Source: Owenia fusiformis (lineage: Eukaryota > Annelida > Polychaeta > Sabellida > Oweniidae). From it: a stretch of 64,000 nt of DNA. Position 1 is the stretch's first letter. Every line of letters begins with the position of its first letter. Made by a program: the position numbers and the translations under genes. This document shows positions 1 through 12,600 of this stretch, one piece after another. The DNA lies in contig CAIIXF020000006.1 of the NCBI GenBank assembly GCA_903813345.2, forward strand, positions 10,794,348-10,858,347, read 5' to 3'. The notes below the pieces were generated by a model. That model searched no databases and had not been told where the DNA came from. It was given only the letters and a program-made list of their open reading frames with translations.

Positions 1-74
1 CATGTCGCCGTCTTAGGCAAACCTTTATTTGTAACCCCACTATCCATTCTTTGGGGAAAACTGTACTTTCTAAA

Positions 75-475
75 AAAACTTCGACCGTTAATTTGAATTT
101 TAGACCTACCGGACGTTTGAAAATCTAGGATTGCGAGTCTCATACTGCACCGTTTTTCTTCAATCTTGTTCTGTTCAAAGCTTAACAAAAATGCCTTTCT
201 GTTGGTACATTACTCTTTTATAATGAGTCCTTACTTACAGCGGCATTTTGGTCCACAGCTGTTAGAAGGGCTTCTCATAGCTGGGGACCAAAACGCTGCT
301 AAAACGAGGGACTCTGTACAATAAAGCAATGCACAGACAGAAAGGCAATTTTGTTTTGATTTGAATGTTACAAGTTTGAAGAAAAACGGTGAAGTATGAG
401 ACTCGCAATCCTTGATTTTCAAACATCCGGTAGGTCAGAAATTCAGATCAACGGTCGAAGTTAGTACCGCGTGAT
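75..475. mobile_element. Foldback MITE, family A, copy 1
   Basis: The two ends are inverted copies of each other: 'cttcgaccgttaatttgaat' near position 87 reappears reversed around 440-465, and the stretch with 'gcgagtctcatactgcaccg' near 135 reappears reversed near 390-410. The centre is also palindromic, with 'gcggcattttggtccacagc' facing 'gctggggaccaaaacgctgc'. A second full copy lies at 47,172-47,576 and a fragment at 23,795-23,895. No transposase is present, so it is non-autonomous. Confidence 0.8.
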
Positions 476-842
476 CATGTGACCCTGAATACCTCACGTC
501 ATTGGTTGAAATTTGAATCAGACCACTCCTCTTAATTTAAAGAATTACCAACTTTCAAATAAGGATTTCTAAAAAAGTAATGCATAATTGCAATAATTGA
601 TTAAAAGATTTTAAGGAGAATGTATTCATAAACATCTGTGACAATTTTTACGGTGATCTGTTGGCTACAATTAACATAAAATCAAAATTATTCCTCTTGA
701 TTAGAATTTTTCATATTCCTAATATTTTCAAACTGAGAATGGCTCCATTTCTACTGGTCAAGCTGCTTTTACAGTGGAGGCTCTGTCTTTAAGATTTAAT
801 TTCGATTCGATATATGTACAATATTCTATTAAACTTATAGTT

Positions 843-1130
843 TCCAGAAAACATTTTTGAAAAATTGTTCTACCTGCCCATGTTAATTTCTGGTACAAAA
901 TAAATTATGAAGGCATGAGTGTATTTCCTTGATTTTTCAGGAAAGTATCAATACATTGTCTTCTTTTGGTAAACCTTGTAAATGGCCAATGGTCAATGTC
1001 TGGAGAAGACAATGAAATTATGCTTTCCTGAAAAAGCAAGGAAATACACACATGCCTTCATACTTTATTTTGTACCAGAAAATAACATGGTACAGCAATT
1101 TTTTCCAAAAAGTTTTTTAAAGATGTACCT
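843..1130. mobile_element. Foldback element
   Basis: Positions about 843-950 are repeated in inverted orientation at about 1010-1130: 'tctggtacaaaataaattat' faces 'actttattttgtaccagaaa', and 'gagtgtatttccttgatttt' faces 'aaagcaaggaaatacacaca'. This is a MITE-like hairpin in or downstream of the CUB gene. Open frames across it follow from the palindrome and are not genes. Confidence 0.65.
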
Positions 1131-1280
1131 AAAACTCTTACCTTACTGCCATGGTTTGTTACGTTTGATGAGCATGCAAATGTTAGTGATGTCATCGCCC
1201 CACTACTGTACTGTGCTTTTATCATTGTCATTAATTACCCTCATTACCCATGTTTTGGTATCAATATTTTAACCACTTAC

Positions 1281-4200
1281 TGAACCAAGTCACCTCAAAT
1301 CCCTTTGCAACTCCAAATATATCAGAGCTGAACCATAGATAGAGCTTATTAGTTGTGCTTCTGATACCGATGGGTGCCTGTGTCCCACAATACTCTCCAA
1401 TGAGACTGGATGTCACAGATGGTCCATCATGTATTCTCAGAAAGTCAAAACCTTCCTGACAATTTATGTCGAAACTGCTAAAGAACAGCCGTATTTCCTT
1501 TAAGAAAGTATTTATAATTGAGACTTTCCTCATGTCTCTAGCGTAGCAAATGGAATGCCGATTTTTAGAAATTCATAAGATTTGTCATCGAATTTCCGAC
1601 CTTTTGTAACTGTTGAAAAATCTGAGAGGTATTGACAATGATGTAAATTTACATTTCCAGTCCTTAAATAAGTTTCTTCTTTACATACTATGCAGATAAG
1701 AATTCAAACATAAAGAGACGCGTGATCCAATGGGGAGGTAAAGTGCCAAACTTTAGGAGGGGAGTGCACATGTACATGCAGCGGACAGCAGTTTGTTCTA
1801 TTCACGCGGTGATTCATATTTGAAAGACTTCTCCGTGGCATTTTTACTTTTTGTTATTTTCACCATGACCTTTGTGATATATGGAGCAAATGGAATTGAT
1901 AAAATGTCAAAAAGAGTTAATTTATCTTAAAATATGTAAATAAAACAAACTTAGGTCGGAAGGTGTAATCCTTGGGATAAGAACCAATCATTGTCATGAC
2001 CAATATTTCAGGCCTCTAAATATATGGCTTGAAAAGGTAGTGCACATGTTTTGTTGACAAGCTTCCATACGTTGATTAAATGGTCAGGTCACTAAATTCG
2101 TTATATAGAAAATAGGAATGATTCCGAGCTTCCTTTCATTTGGACATTTAGTGTCAAGTTATGTCTCCAGTAAAACCATTATTGAAAATCTCCTCTAGTG
2201 ACCTATGCTTCCGCAGCTAAAAGTAACGCTCCAAAGTATAATTTTAGTATTTTTTGGAGAAAAGGATCAACAGGGTATTAAGGGACAAATTACAAGAGTG
2301 TTCTCTTAAAATTAGTTCAATTCTTTGATTCTTATTGTTTCTGCTACACTAACTTACCTCATTTGTGGACACTGTTATAAGCCATGCACAGTTTTCTAAA
2401 GTTGGATAGTCGGTGCCAATGACCAGTGGGTACCGGAATGACCCACTCGTACCAACTAGACTACCGCCACAATCTGAAAAAGTAGCTCATATAAATCAGG
2501 AGTAGCAGTCAATCAATAAAGCGCTTTCGATATAAGTTATTACATACTCAAACCAATACGTCCTGTACAAGTCAGGTTAAATTAATTCTGCCATTGCTGG
2601 GATATTCACAAACCAATGCCCTCGATTAGGAAACGAGGGAAAATTAACGTCATTTAAAAATTACAGTTGCAGTATAAGTTTGGCTGAAAACTTATATTTA
2701 AAGCTCTAGATATTATTGAGGTTAGAACTATAATTCACAACGTATTAGTTTTAAGAACGAATGTAATGATTATCAAGTCTCTTTGACGCCTCACAGCATT
2801 TGTTTCAAATTTATATAATGATATATTGATAGAATACGTTAAAACAGCTGTTTTTATGTTCAACATACTACAACATTTGGTGCGATAAACATTGATGCCA
2901 AATCATGATAAAATTATGAATTCCAGGTTTCAAATTGACGATTGACAATATCCCTCGAAAAACGTCCACTGGCTTGGAAAATTAATGTTTCCTTCTCAAT
3001 AAATGCCCAACCACCCCTTCAAAAAGTGGATGATTTGACGCACTCATTTTAATTTTACTTGATTAATACCTATTTGATGGACATTCTTCTGAAATTATTC
3101 AAATAACTACTGTTTCTATAGAAACGATCTGCATTGTGATATTACAGTGTGCTTTGCTCTATTTTTCATCCTTCATCAGATTCTCCGAGTGACAATCATG
3201 ACTCAAAAAGCGGGGAGTGATCTAACATTGTGACAATGATCCTCTGACACATCAAATTGCCCATACAACTCTTGAAGAAGAATTTGGGTTCACGTAACTT
3301 GTTCAAGTCCCGTATTCACTAAATAGGCTTCATTACATTTGGGATGTTGAAGCATCATATGAGAGGTCATCAGTTTAATTCCGAAAGGGACTGATTTTTC
3401 TTAGGGCTGTATGAAAGACAATGTATACTAAAACAATCCTCAGACAATTGCTAGGGAAGGCAATCACTGCAAAATGTAATGCCATAAAAAGGATGGGATA
3501 AGGGTAATTGCCAATTTTGCCATATGAATAGAGCGCTGCCTTTTGCTCAAAATTTTTGCAGCCATTTGGAGACTGGTTTTATTGAAACTTTCAGGAACAA
3601 ATTTCCATAGAACTGTTCTGGTTTGTGCAAAATTTCAAAATCACTGTCACTTTTCTAGCTTTGGAGATATTGACTACTTCAATGGTCTCCTTTTTCCGGT
3701 CGCCCTGTACAATGCACAGGGCGTCCACAAAAGTAAACCCAAAGTCAGGGTACTAGAATTCTGAGCAAATTTTGAAAAATACGAAGGTAGCAGTAAAAGG
3801 CCTAGTTTGTCCACCATCCAATGGTACCCAGATTATTATGTAACTGCCATGGATGACTGAGCAATCATGACTTTTATGAAAGGTGTTTAAATCAGTACTG
3901 TGCCAAGTTAGCATTCAAGTAGGAATGACACAGTGGATGATTTTTTGTGTTCCAAACATTATTAATGGTCAAATTCAAACTTGTTTCATGTTCTTCATAC
4001 TTTTGCATAATTTTCCATAACTTCTAATTCGTACCTCCCTCTCGAGAAATTGGATCCGAAGAGCCTCTTAATTAGCAATAAAACTTCACTCAATTTTATC
4101 CCCATGTAAAGTCAATAACCCTTGTTGAAATCCTAATTTCCTAATAATGAGTCTAAACAAGTAAATTCATGTGGGACATTATTTTTGTTGGCTCTACTGC

Positions 4201-7200
4201 TCAGGTGTCAGTTGAATCATTTTTGCCAGCCCATTTTAGAGTAGGTTAAGCTTTTTGCCAAACCTTTTTTCATAAAAAAGTTACTCGGTCCAAAGTCAAG
4301 TTCAGTATGGAAGGTCTGTCCTCTAACTTAATGTAACAGAAAAAGTAATACTAAGCCAATTACACATTAATTACCACACAGGAAGGTAACTTGGTATGGT
4401 TCTAATTTTACAACCTCTCATAATGGTCAAGGTTGCTCAGTCATACATCACAGTTAAATAATGATCTTGGTACCATTTGATGGAGAATAAATCAGGCTTT
4501 TTACGACTACCTTTGTATAACAAAACTGCTTAGGATTCTAGTAATTTGGATTTGAAGTTGGGAATACTTTTTTTGTAGACGCCCTGTACATTTGCTGAAA
4601 AATTCAACTAGAGTCCATTTCACTGCTTCATTTCGTCAGTAGAACGGCAAAAATAAGATATTGGGAGACCATATAATATAATATATGGAAAAGTTTATTC
4701 ATAATGTACATGAATGACATTTGTATATCTTGGATTGCTTCTAGTTTGGCTTATAAAGTGTGTGGCCTCTTATATTTGGATGTTTCTCTGCCATGTTATT
4801 TTCAATAAGATTAACATGGCTGAAATTCTTCAAATTACAAGACGGCACAGGCTTATTGCACAAAAAACTAAAAAATCTGAAATATACAAATGTCATTCAT
4901 GTACATTATGAATATACTTTTCCATATATTATTGCACAATGGTCTCCCAATTTCTTATTTTTGCCGTTCTACTGACGAAATGAAGCAGTGAAATGGACTC
5001 TAAATTGGAAATATTGCAATTGCAGGCCCATTGCCAGAACTTAATGATCACCTGTATGTTACAGCATTTGATGTTTTTGAAATCAGAATACACCAAAATA
5101 CGATAATTGGAATATATCATCCCCGAAGTATAAGGGGAATATTGCATTTGAAAAGGACACAGGTATTCCAAAAAATAGAAGTACAATACTTCTTTATTCA
5201 CTGTTATGCTTCTCATTCTGTAACGAGGAAATGCAATATTAAAAAATGAAGGGTACATGTGGGTAAGATTGCCTTGAAACGAGGTTCACTAATTATGTCT
5301 ACCAATAAATTTCAAAGAAGATTGGCAGCCATTATTCACATACTCCGTTACCTGGCGTGGAGCAATTGAGTAGAAATATTTCTATAAAATTCTTTTTGGA
5401 CCAACTATTTCATTAGAAGACGTACACTATGAAAATTACGGTAATATACAAGTTTCATTGGCAGTCCTTGTCTTCAAAATATGAATAACTTTGTTACCAA
5501 ATTGGTCAACGCCGGACAACGGAGTATCGAGTTTGAATACACCTCACGGTCTTTTTCATGTCAATGTGAAATATTGTATCTGAAATATTTGAAATAAAGT
5601 GAATTGAATTGAAAATTGAATTGAATAAAGCTATACTTCAGAAAGATCTCAAAATTGACGCAAATTCCTGTTGGCAGCCATTCTGAATTTTCTGAGCCAC
5701 AAATCAGAAAAACAATACCATATCTGTGATCTACCCTAAATTTCCTTCAAGCTGAGATCAGAAAATTATTGCGAAATTCCACATAAGGCGACCATTTTGA
5801 ATTTTACGAGGCAAAAATTAGAAAAACGATACAACATTTGCAATTTACTCTAAATTGGCTTTCATTTGAGTATGATAAAGCTATAATTTCGAAGAATCTA
5901 AAATTAACGCAAATTCCTGTTTCCTCGACCCCCCATACACAGACCCTGGGGGTCAGGCTGGAAAACTCGGAATATATGTGAAATAGATAGATGTTGTGAA
6001 TATATCAAAATTTCAAACAATGATATATATATGCATACACAAGATAACCTTATTTTATTTTTTGATTAATTCTAAATGTTTACCTGATGCCGTCCAAGAC
6101 AACTGAAATCCTGCGGCAGTTTCGCTAAAATCACTCTCGAACCGGAGATAGAGCTGGTTAGTAGTGCTGCTAAATCCTCGACCCTCAACTGGCGAATTAA
6201 CAAGAAGAGAATCGCCACAAAACCTTCCGATGTAAGGGGATGTGTCAGATGGTCCATCATTGATTTGTAAAAAATCATAATTACAGACTTGCTCAAATTC
6301 TAGGTCGAAAACGCTGAATGACACCTGTATGGTCTATAGAAACATACAAAATTATTATTATGACGGCACCCTTAATGATTAGTTTTACTCATTGATATCG
6401 ACTATATTCTCAACAGATCGTTTCCGAGTTAACTGGTTGCTCTTAGTATTTCGTAAAGTCTGTGACAAAAGTTAGGTGATTGTTTATAATTTAGAAGCAA
6501 ACCGCACACCTTTTTGTAGAGACACTGATAGTCCATGTAGTTAATGGGCTGATCAGAGTGTGCCTCTGCCCAACAAAGACAATTCTGACCAAATACAATT
6601 AAAGAAGCAAAATGTTAAATAACACACACCTTGCCTGCGGAAACTGTGATAGTCCATGCACAAATTTCATTGTTCTGGTATCCAAATGGGACTGGATATT
6701 GTAGTGACCCACTGTCTCCAACTAGACTATCGCCGCATGCTGAAGGCAAAAATGTAATTACACAGGCATCAGCTAGTAAGAAGTTTTAAATATTTTAAAT
6801 GTGTACCAAGTTGTTTTGATGATTGTATCTTGATTGCAAAGACGATATATCAGACCAAGAGAGAATTAAATCTCTCACTATGTTAATAATTAACACTAAT
6901 AGTGTATATATTTTTTATTTACTTACATTATATTGTTACTATTAATATAATGTATGATGATCAGAATTGCTCGCAATAAAGAAAAATAAATATATATCAG
7001 AGAAATGTGAATGTTCTTGTAGAGCCATTTTAGACATAGGATGATGAATTCCCTGAAGAGTGTGCCGGGTAAAAGCTATGTAACTCTGAACGAGCCCTTA
7101 AAATGTTTGTGTACATGCGTCATAATTTAAATCAAATAATCTTACCCCTGATTCTACCCCTGTCATGATATATTGAAAGCATGTCAATGAGGTTTTCATT

Positions 7201-9732
7201 GAAATATTCGTGTGGGGTGCAAAATAATCATAATATATAGAAAATGTACCATAAAATAGGGTGAACCAAAAAGGAACCCACATTAATCCTAATAACTCAG
7301 TCAACCAATATACAGGGCGTCCACAAAAAAAGTATACCCAACTTTAAAGCCAGAATACTAGAATTCTGAGTAATTTTTAAAAAATACGAAGGTAGCAGTA
7401 AAAGCCCTAGTTTGTCCTCCATCCAATGGTACCTAGATCATTATGTAACTGTCATGGATGACTGAGAAATCATGACTTTTATGAAAGGTGTGAAAATCAG
7501 TACTGTGCCAAATTAGCATTCAAGTAGGAATGACACAGTGGATGTTTTTTGTGTTCAAAACATTATTAATGTTCAATTTCAAACTTGTTTCATGTTCTTC
7601 ATACTTTTGCATAAATTTCCATAACTTTTAGTTGGTACCTCCCTCTCGAGAAATTGGATCTGAAGAGCATCTTGATCAGCAATGAAACTTCTACTTGATG
7701 ATATGCAGTTTTGAAGTCAATTGTATCCCCGTGTAAAGTCAATATCCCTTGCTGAAATCCTCATTTTCTCAGAAGAACTCAAGTTTATTGAGACTACACA
7801 AGTAGATTCACGTGGGACAGTATTGCTAGAATCCATTTCAATAGTAAGATTAGGGTTCTATACACAGTACATGGAACTTGCTTTTTAGAACTTTTTGTTG
7901 ACTTTACTGCTCGGGTGTCAGTTGAACCATTTTTGCAGGCCCATTTTACAGTAGGTTAAGCTTTTTGCCAAACCGTTTTTTCATAAGAGAGTTACTAAGT
8001 CCCAAGTCCAGTTCATTATGGAAGGCCTGTCCTCTAACTTATTAATGTAACAGAAAAAAAGAATACTAAGCCAATTACACATCAATTGCCACACAGGAAG
8101 GTAACTTGGCATGGTGCTAATTTTACCACCTTTTATAATGGTCAAGATTGCTCGGTCATACATGACAGTTACAGAATGATCTTGGTACCATTTGATGGAG
8201 AATGAATCAGGCTTTTTACTACTATTTTGCATTTTATAAAAACTGCTTAGGATTCTAGTAATTTGGATTTGAAGTTGGGAATACTCTTTTGTGGACGCCC
8301 TGTAGATGTCATTCAGCCAAGCAATTTTGTAAAATTTGTTTTACATTACAATGTCAATCTTAAAGAATTTCCGGGGGTTAACCCCGTGCCCCCTTTTTAG
8401 GGCTCACTTTGCTCACAGTGATGCAAACCGAAAAATTAACGCGACCCTTGATAAAATTGGTGGCTACGCATCTGGGTTTCAGTCATATTTGGCACAATTG
8501 AACCCTCATCTAAGCATCCAATATGGTATAGCTGATTCTATGTACACTAACAACCCTAGAAGCATCAAAGAGTTGGAACAAGAGATTAGAAGGAAATAAA
8601 GACCCATTACTGGATTTACACAAGATGTCTGTGAGCGTGTGGTAAAAAATACTTCACCCGATGCGTTCAAGTTTGTACTAACACAAAGCATCACAATTTT
8701 TGTATCGATACCTTTTTGAGCTGGGATCTGTTGCTAAATGGATGAAGATCTCATAAAACCAAGCGTTCTCTGGATGCTCCAGTCCTATTTGCCACGCGAA
8801 ACATGGATCAACTTTTTAATGCTTAGAAAATTTGTTAGATTCAAAGGACTATTCTCGGTTTGGAGAACGAAATTCATCACTCTAATTGAGCGTTACCCCT
8901 GCTTCGGACAAATTTTATTTTTTACATAATGTAGATTTGAATGTGTTCTTTTGAATACTCATATTTGATTTGGGTGATATTTCTAGATTTTACATAAAAA
9001 TGATTAGCAGAATACACTGATGAACTTCTTTCTCTAATTCGACCTTGTATTTTCTTGAATTGAGCGTTACGTACTCCTGCTTGGGACAAATTTGATATTT
9101 TTACATCTTGTAGATTTAAATGTCCTCTTTTGAATATTCATAATTTGATTTGGGTGTTATTTATATGTTTTTTTGTAAACAAAATTATTAGCCCAGGAGA
9201 CTGTTCTCCAAACCGAGACCTGTCCTTTGCTTGAAATTTTGTCGAGAAAACGTTAACTTCTTACCTTGAGTTTCTACGAAGCTGACATGTCCGAAAAGAA
9301 CTGGAACAAAAATATGATTTAACTATATATTATAAAATATTACAAATAAGATAAAACTATTATTATTTAAAAAGTAAAATTATTACTTAATAGTTTGAGT
9401 AAAAGTAGATCTTTCCCAAATAAGAATACAATTTTTCAGTTGCTAGAGATTTTTTTGAGCTTGGATCTGTTGCTAAATGGATGAAGATCTCATGAAACCA
9501 AGCGTTCTCTGGATGCTCCAGTCCTATTTGCCACGCGAAACATGGATTTTTTCAACAACACTCGACATGCAATCTGTAAGAACTGAAATATTTGCATATT
9601 CACAATTAAAAATTGAAAATTAAAGTGAATATTTATTATATAAAAGTTGTATTAATATTCATAACATACGGTGCATTTGTACGAACCTACTAGCGCAAGC
9701 ACGTACACTGAATATTGTATCTTCAGTACCAT
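1281..9732 (-). CDS. Secreted CUB-domain protein, 5' part (runs off left edge)
   Basis: Six coding exons read on the minus strand: 9687-9732, 9265-9300, 6630-6739, 6084-6333, 2358-2473 and 1281-1497. All have GT-AG borders and matching phases, giving 258 codons. The start ATG (9732) opens a signal peptide whose hydrophobic core reads VYVLALVVLFGHVSFV. Two CUB domains follow, each built from a short and a long exon. CUB1 starts ACGDSLVGDSG, has Cys pairs in EICAW, QVCNYD and RFCGD, and shows the NYDFLQINDG motif typical of calcium-binding CUBs. CUB2 starts DCGGSLVGTSG, with ENCAW, INCQEGFDFLRIHDG and EYCGT. Module borders are phase 1 and the internal border phase 0, the classic pattern of shuffled CUB modules. 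The last exon ends in a phase 1 donor at 1281, so more of the protein lies beyond position 1. CUB proteins are extracellular and bind proteins or ligands; catalytic or other domains may follow outside the window. Confidence 0.85.
1498..2357 (-). other. CUB gene intron without recognised content
   Basis: AT-rich intron between the two halves of CUB2. I see no exon-like segment, transposase or clear inverted repeat in it. Confidence 0.5.
3717..4586. mobile_element. Non-autonomous mariner-type element (family B), copy 1
   Basis: The left end is CAGGGCGTCCACAAAAG and the right end is its inverse, TTTTTTGTAGACGCCCTG, followed by TA. It shares most of its interior with the element at 7313-8302 in the same orientation, for example 'aatacgaaggtagcagtaaa' and 'cctccctctcgagaaattgg'. 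The 5' TA target site is degraded. A separate end of the same style (CCGGTCGCCCTGTA) sits just left, at about 3697-3710. No transposase ORF. Confidence 0.75.
4610..5001. mobile_element. 392-bp foldback MITE
   Basis: Two arms of about 125 bp are near-perfect inverse copies. The left end reads agagtccatttcactgcttc and the right end gaagcagtgaaatggactct. Inside, 'ttcataatgtacatgaatga' faces 'tcattcatgtacattatgaa'. It lies in the long CUB-gene intron. Open frames in it come from the palindrome. Confidence 0.85.
5640..5930. repeat. Diverged two-copy repeat of about 130 bp
   Basis: Two related blocks carry 'cgcaaattcctgtt', a 'gcgaccattttgaatttt'-like core, 'aaattagaaaaacgatac'-like and 'ttactctaaattggcttt'-like segments in the same order. 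This resembles the 'GGCCATTTTG' satellites found elsewhere in the window. No coding content. Confidence 0.5.
7313..8302. mobile_element. Non-autonomous mariner-type element (family B), copy 2
   Basis: Ends are CAGGGCGTCCACAAAA and TTTTGTGGACGCCCTG, exact inverse copies flanked by TA on both sides (7311-7312 and 8303-8304), as expected for Tc1/mariner insertion. About 990 bp. It is the longer and better preserved of two copies; the other is at 3717-4586. No transposase ORF, so it would need enzyme from another element. It lies within the CUB-gene intron between 6740 and 9264. Confidence 0.85.
8400..8695 (+). pseudogene. Possible degraded transposase C-terminus
   Basis: An 87-aa open frame ends in RSIKELEQEIRRK then a stop. 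The same frame continues as RPITGFTQDVCERVVKNTSP. The layout 'short helix, ELxxxI, then I..xT.D.xxRVxxN' is how many Tc1/IS630-type transposases end. That resemblance is from memory and is weak. No catalytic motif is visible, and no start codon or splice context supports a host gene. Confidence 0.3.
8711..8809. repeat. Duplicated segment, copy 1 (other copy 9452-9548)
   Basis: A stretch of about 97 bp containing 'gatctgttgctaaatggatg' and 'ctccagtcctatttgccacg' recurs almost unchanged at 9452-9548 in the same orientation. Between them, another local repeat ('attgagcgttac', then 'ctgctt' and 'gggacaaatttgatattttt'-like) occurs twice, near 8883 and 9057. These look like fragments of a decayed mobile element. 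Confidence 0.6.
9452..9548. repeat. Duplicated segment, copy 2
   Basis: Direct repeat of 8711-8809, differing by a few bases (for example catgaaacc against cataaaacc). Confidence 0.6.
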
Positions 9733-9874
9733 GTTACCTATAATGCCGTTTTCAAAAATGTCCTAAAAATAATTAATCATACTGTGAAGTCATTAAATAT
9801 AAATGATATCCTTGTTTATATTTCAGCTATGTATGAAATAGAATAAATCGACAGATGAAATGAAACCAACTTAC

Positions 9875-9960
9875 CTTGTTTCAGACGAATATAAAGTATC
9901 AGGACGTCTACCTTAATCTTGAAAAATACTCTCCAGACGCGGTCATGTCGGCATTAACTC
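9875..9960 (-). other. Probable 5' non-coding exon of the CUB gene (upstream limit unknown)
   Basis: On the minus strand a good donor (AAACAAG followed by gtaagttgg) lies at 9875. A matching acceptor (attatttttag followed by GACATTT) lies at 9763, just upstream of the exon carrying the start codon. This implies an untranslated first exon ending at 9875. Its 5' limit cannot be read from sequence, and the far coordinate given here is arbitrary. Confidence 0.45.
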
Positions 9961-10224
9961 TGCTCCACCTTGCTACCAAGACCAACGATCCGCAAAACAA
10001 GATGGCGACTGTAATAATGAACGGGACATATTTTCTTGTTTTTGAAAGTCACTTGTTTAAGACGGCAACTCCACGGAGAAGCAAATCCCAACGAACACTA
10101 TAACATATATGAATCTGTATTTGTCACAAAAATATAAACATTGGAAACATTAGAGATATATCAGAATTTCTACCAATTTTTACAACTATTCACCAATATA
10201 CATCTTTCCACGAAATATGAAGAA

Positions 10225-10375
10225 CATCCGTCCACTAGTATTCGAGATATCTTCCGGTCAGACGGACGGACGGAATGAAGGACTGACTGATTGGTGGACT
10301 GACGGACGGACGAAGGGCTTCACTGTATCCCTACCGAACTTCATTCTTTGGGATAATTACTTGTAACATCAGTTA
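10225..10375. repeat. GACGGACG-type simple repeat with conserved tail
   Basis: An imperfect run of GACGGACG and GACTGACT (about 10,257-10,312) is followed by 'ccctaccgaacttcattctt' and 'gggataatta'. The same kind of run with the same kind of tail occurs near 43,555-43,620 and 45,240-45,335, so the run and tail move or are copied together. Confidence 0.55.
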
Positions 10376-11820
10376 TTAATGACCAACAGCAATTTTAACA
10401 CAATATTTATGAGTATCTAAACACCTAGAATTGCTGTCACGTGCCATTGGGCTTTGTTACCATGCGTAGATGCGTTTTCTTAAAATATATGTTATGGTAT
10501 CATAACGATGGAAATGAGATTACAATTATTTGAAGCACTTCTAATTATATGTAGTCAAAACAAGAATTTGAAATATTATATTAAAACTGTCTCGTAAGAC
10601 GAAACAGTGAAAAATTCAAAGATTTTACTAAGAAATTTGATAGATAAAGCATTCATCTTCTAGAGTCCAATGAGAATAAGAAATAGACCAATGGGACAAT
10701 GGAAAAAAACACTAAATATGCTTCAAAATACAGGGATTGGCAAATTCAAACAAATTATAAGATCAAAAAATATATTTTTAGGATCAAAATAAAATGGCAC
10801 TTTTTTCTGACAGCCGCCATCCTGTGTTCACTGTTCAGGGCTAGCAGTTACGGTAACTGCAAGCATACCTTTCTCAGTTGTTTTCAAAACAAATATGATG
10901 CGACTTTGATTTCCGGTATTTGCGATCAATATGTTTATTCATAATAGCTGTAGCTAACAGCTGTGGAGATGCAGAAATTGTGGAATAAAGACCAATGCTG
11001 AATAAACCATAAATATTTTCATACGAAGATTTTTCCGCTCAGGAACATTTCTATGAGAATAACACAAACTTCACAGAATACTACGGATATTTTGGCAAGT
11101 GATTTTAGACATTCGTATCATTGCATTGATTGACCTTGAATAGTTTGATATGATTTTAACCTTTAATATGAAGTAAAATCCCCATGTATACTGTTTAATG
11201 GAATATACAGTATTTAATATATGCATTTTCGGTACACCCTTTAAAGTGCGTACCAAAAATAAAACGCAATAAGCAACAAGCAATTACCTTGTAAAATCAG
11301 TGATGACTGCATCGATGTCATTCATTATGCCATATAAGGACACGCCCCTCCTCTTTCAAATGGCATGTCATGCATCCAGAATTCACATGTGGCCATGGTC
11401 CAGGTTGGGTGAAAAATCGTTCCTTTTGCACAATGGGCCAAAATCGGCCCAAAGCCCAATACTCGGCGCAGGGACTAGTTTTATCAATTGCGTCACCTTT
11501 TATATTGTCTCATGAGCTTATGAGAAGGAGCGAGGACGCCGTTAAAAATGACATAAGCTTAATCCCAGAATTCTTCTAATTATTATTGATTATTGACTTA
11601 TCGGCTCACAGCCCTTTGTTTAACAAGAAAACATTATTTACATATCGATTTAATCTTTAAAAGTGGTTTATTGTCTGGAATAATGTTTAAACAAACTTTA
11701 ATCTTTATATACTTATCGTTTTTTTTCTTTCATCTTATATCAACTTAAAATACAATATTAAAGATATTTGTTGAAATCAAGACGAACGCACAGAATATGA
11801 ATAATAGATTATGTGATATG
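10376..11820. other. Intergenic stretch upstream of the reductase and CUB genes
   Basis: AT-rich sequence between the divergent CUB and reductase genes. It holds a slightly GC-richer block at about 11,300-11,560 with no convincing coding frame. No RNA gene or exon was recognised. Confidence 0.4.
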
Positions 11821-12600
11821 TGTTACGCGGGATATAGCATATATTCATAGTAGTGCGGTATTTGTGATACGGGCGAATATGCCATACACTCACCTGCGGT
11901 ATATGGCATATTCTGCAGGTGAGTATGGCATATTCCGTAGTGAATATGCGATACATTGATTTCAGTGAATACCCGATACTCACTGCGGAATATGTCATAC
12001 TCCCCCGTGGAATTTGGTATACTCACCTGCGGAATATGCCACATACCGCAGGTGATAACACGATACAGAAAGCCTCGATTTGATTGAGCAAAAGAATCGA
12101 TTCTAAATGTAAAACTACGGCAGAATTACCAATAATGTTGTTAGCGCTTAGAGTACTTATATTTGAATCCTGGATTGATTTAGTACATTTTTATATGTAA
12201 TCGCTGAATGATACTTCTGAAAGTATTAGGAATGTGTAAATCGTGATTTCTAATACAACAATACATGATACTCGTGATATTTAAGGTTTTTATCTGTGTT
12301 TTTTTCAATTGTTGATTTGGTTATAAAAGTCACTCAGAACACAGGTCCATTTATTTATGTGTGAGCTTTCCTTGAAGACATATATTATCATGTAACACAT
12401 ACATAAAACGAGATCAAACAATACGTTGATATATTCAGTGCACTGACCTGTTGATTCAGTTATCATTATGATAATTAAACCTTTGCCTGTTCGTTCAATC
12501 GATGTAATTGACAATTGCGTACTTCCGTATCGCGTTCTCATTGGTTAGTGAGTATGCCCTATACCGCAGGTGAATCTGTCATACACCGCACACCGACCAA
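11821..12600 (-). mobile_element. Element with clusters of ATATGCCATATTCCGC palindromes, copy 1
   Basis: Both ends consist of many short inverted repeats built on 'tgcggaatatgccatattc' and 'cacctgcggtatatggcat'. The middle (about 12,270-12,540) is unique. The whole is an inverted copy of 22,625-23,186: 'cgcgttctcattggttagtg' here matches 'cactaaccaatgagaacgtg' there, and 'gttacgcgggatatagcata' matches the reversed end at 23,186. Non-coding; frames through it are artefacts. Confidence 0.7.

Noticed and set aside
982-1272. 96-aa plus-strand open frame
   Set aside because: It runs through the right arm of a foldback element and shows no domain, splice context or start support.
8336-8599. 87-aa frame as a host gene
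   Set aside because: It lacks a convincing start and splice sites, lies inside the CUB-gene intron among duplicated fragments, and at best recalls a transposase end.
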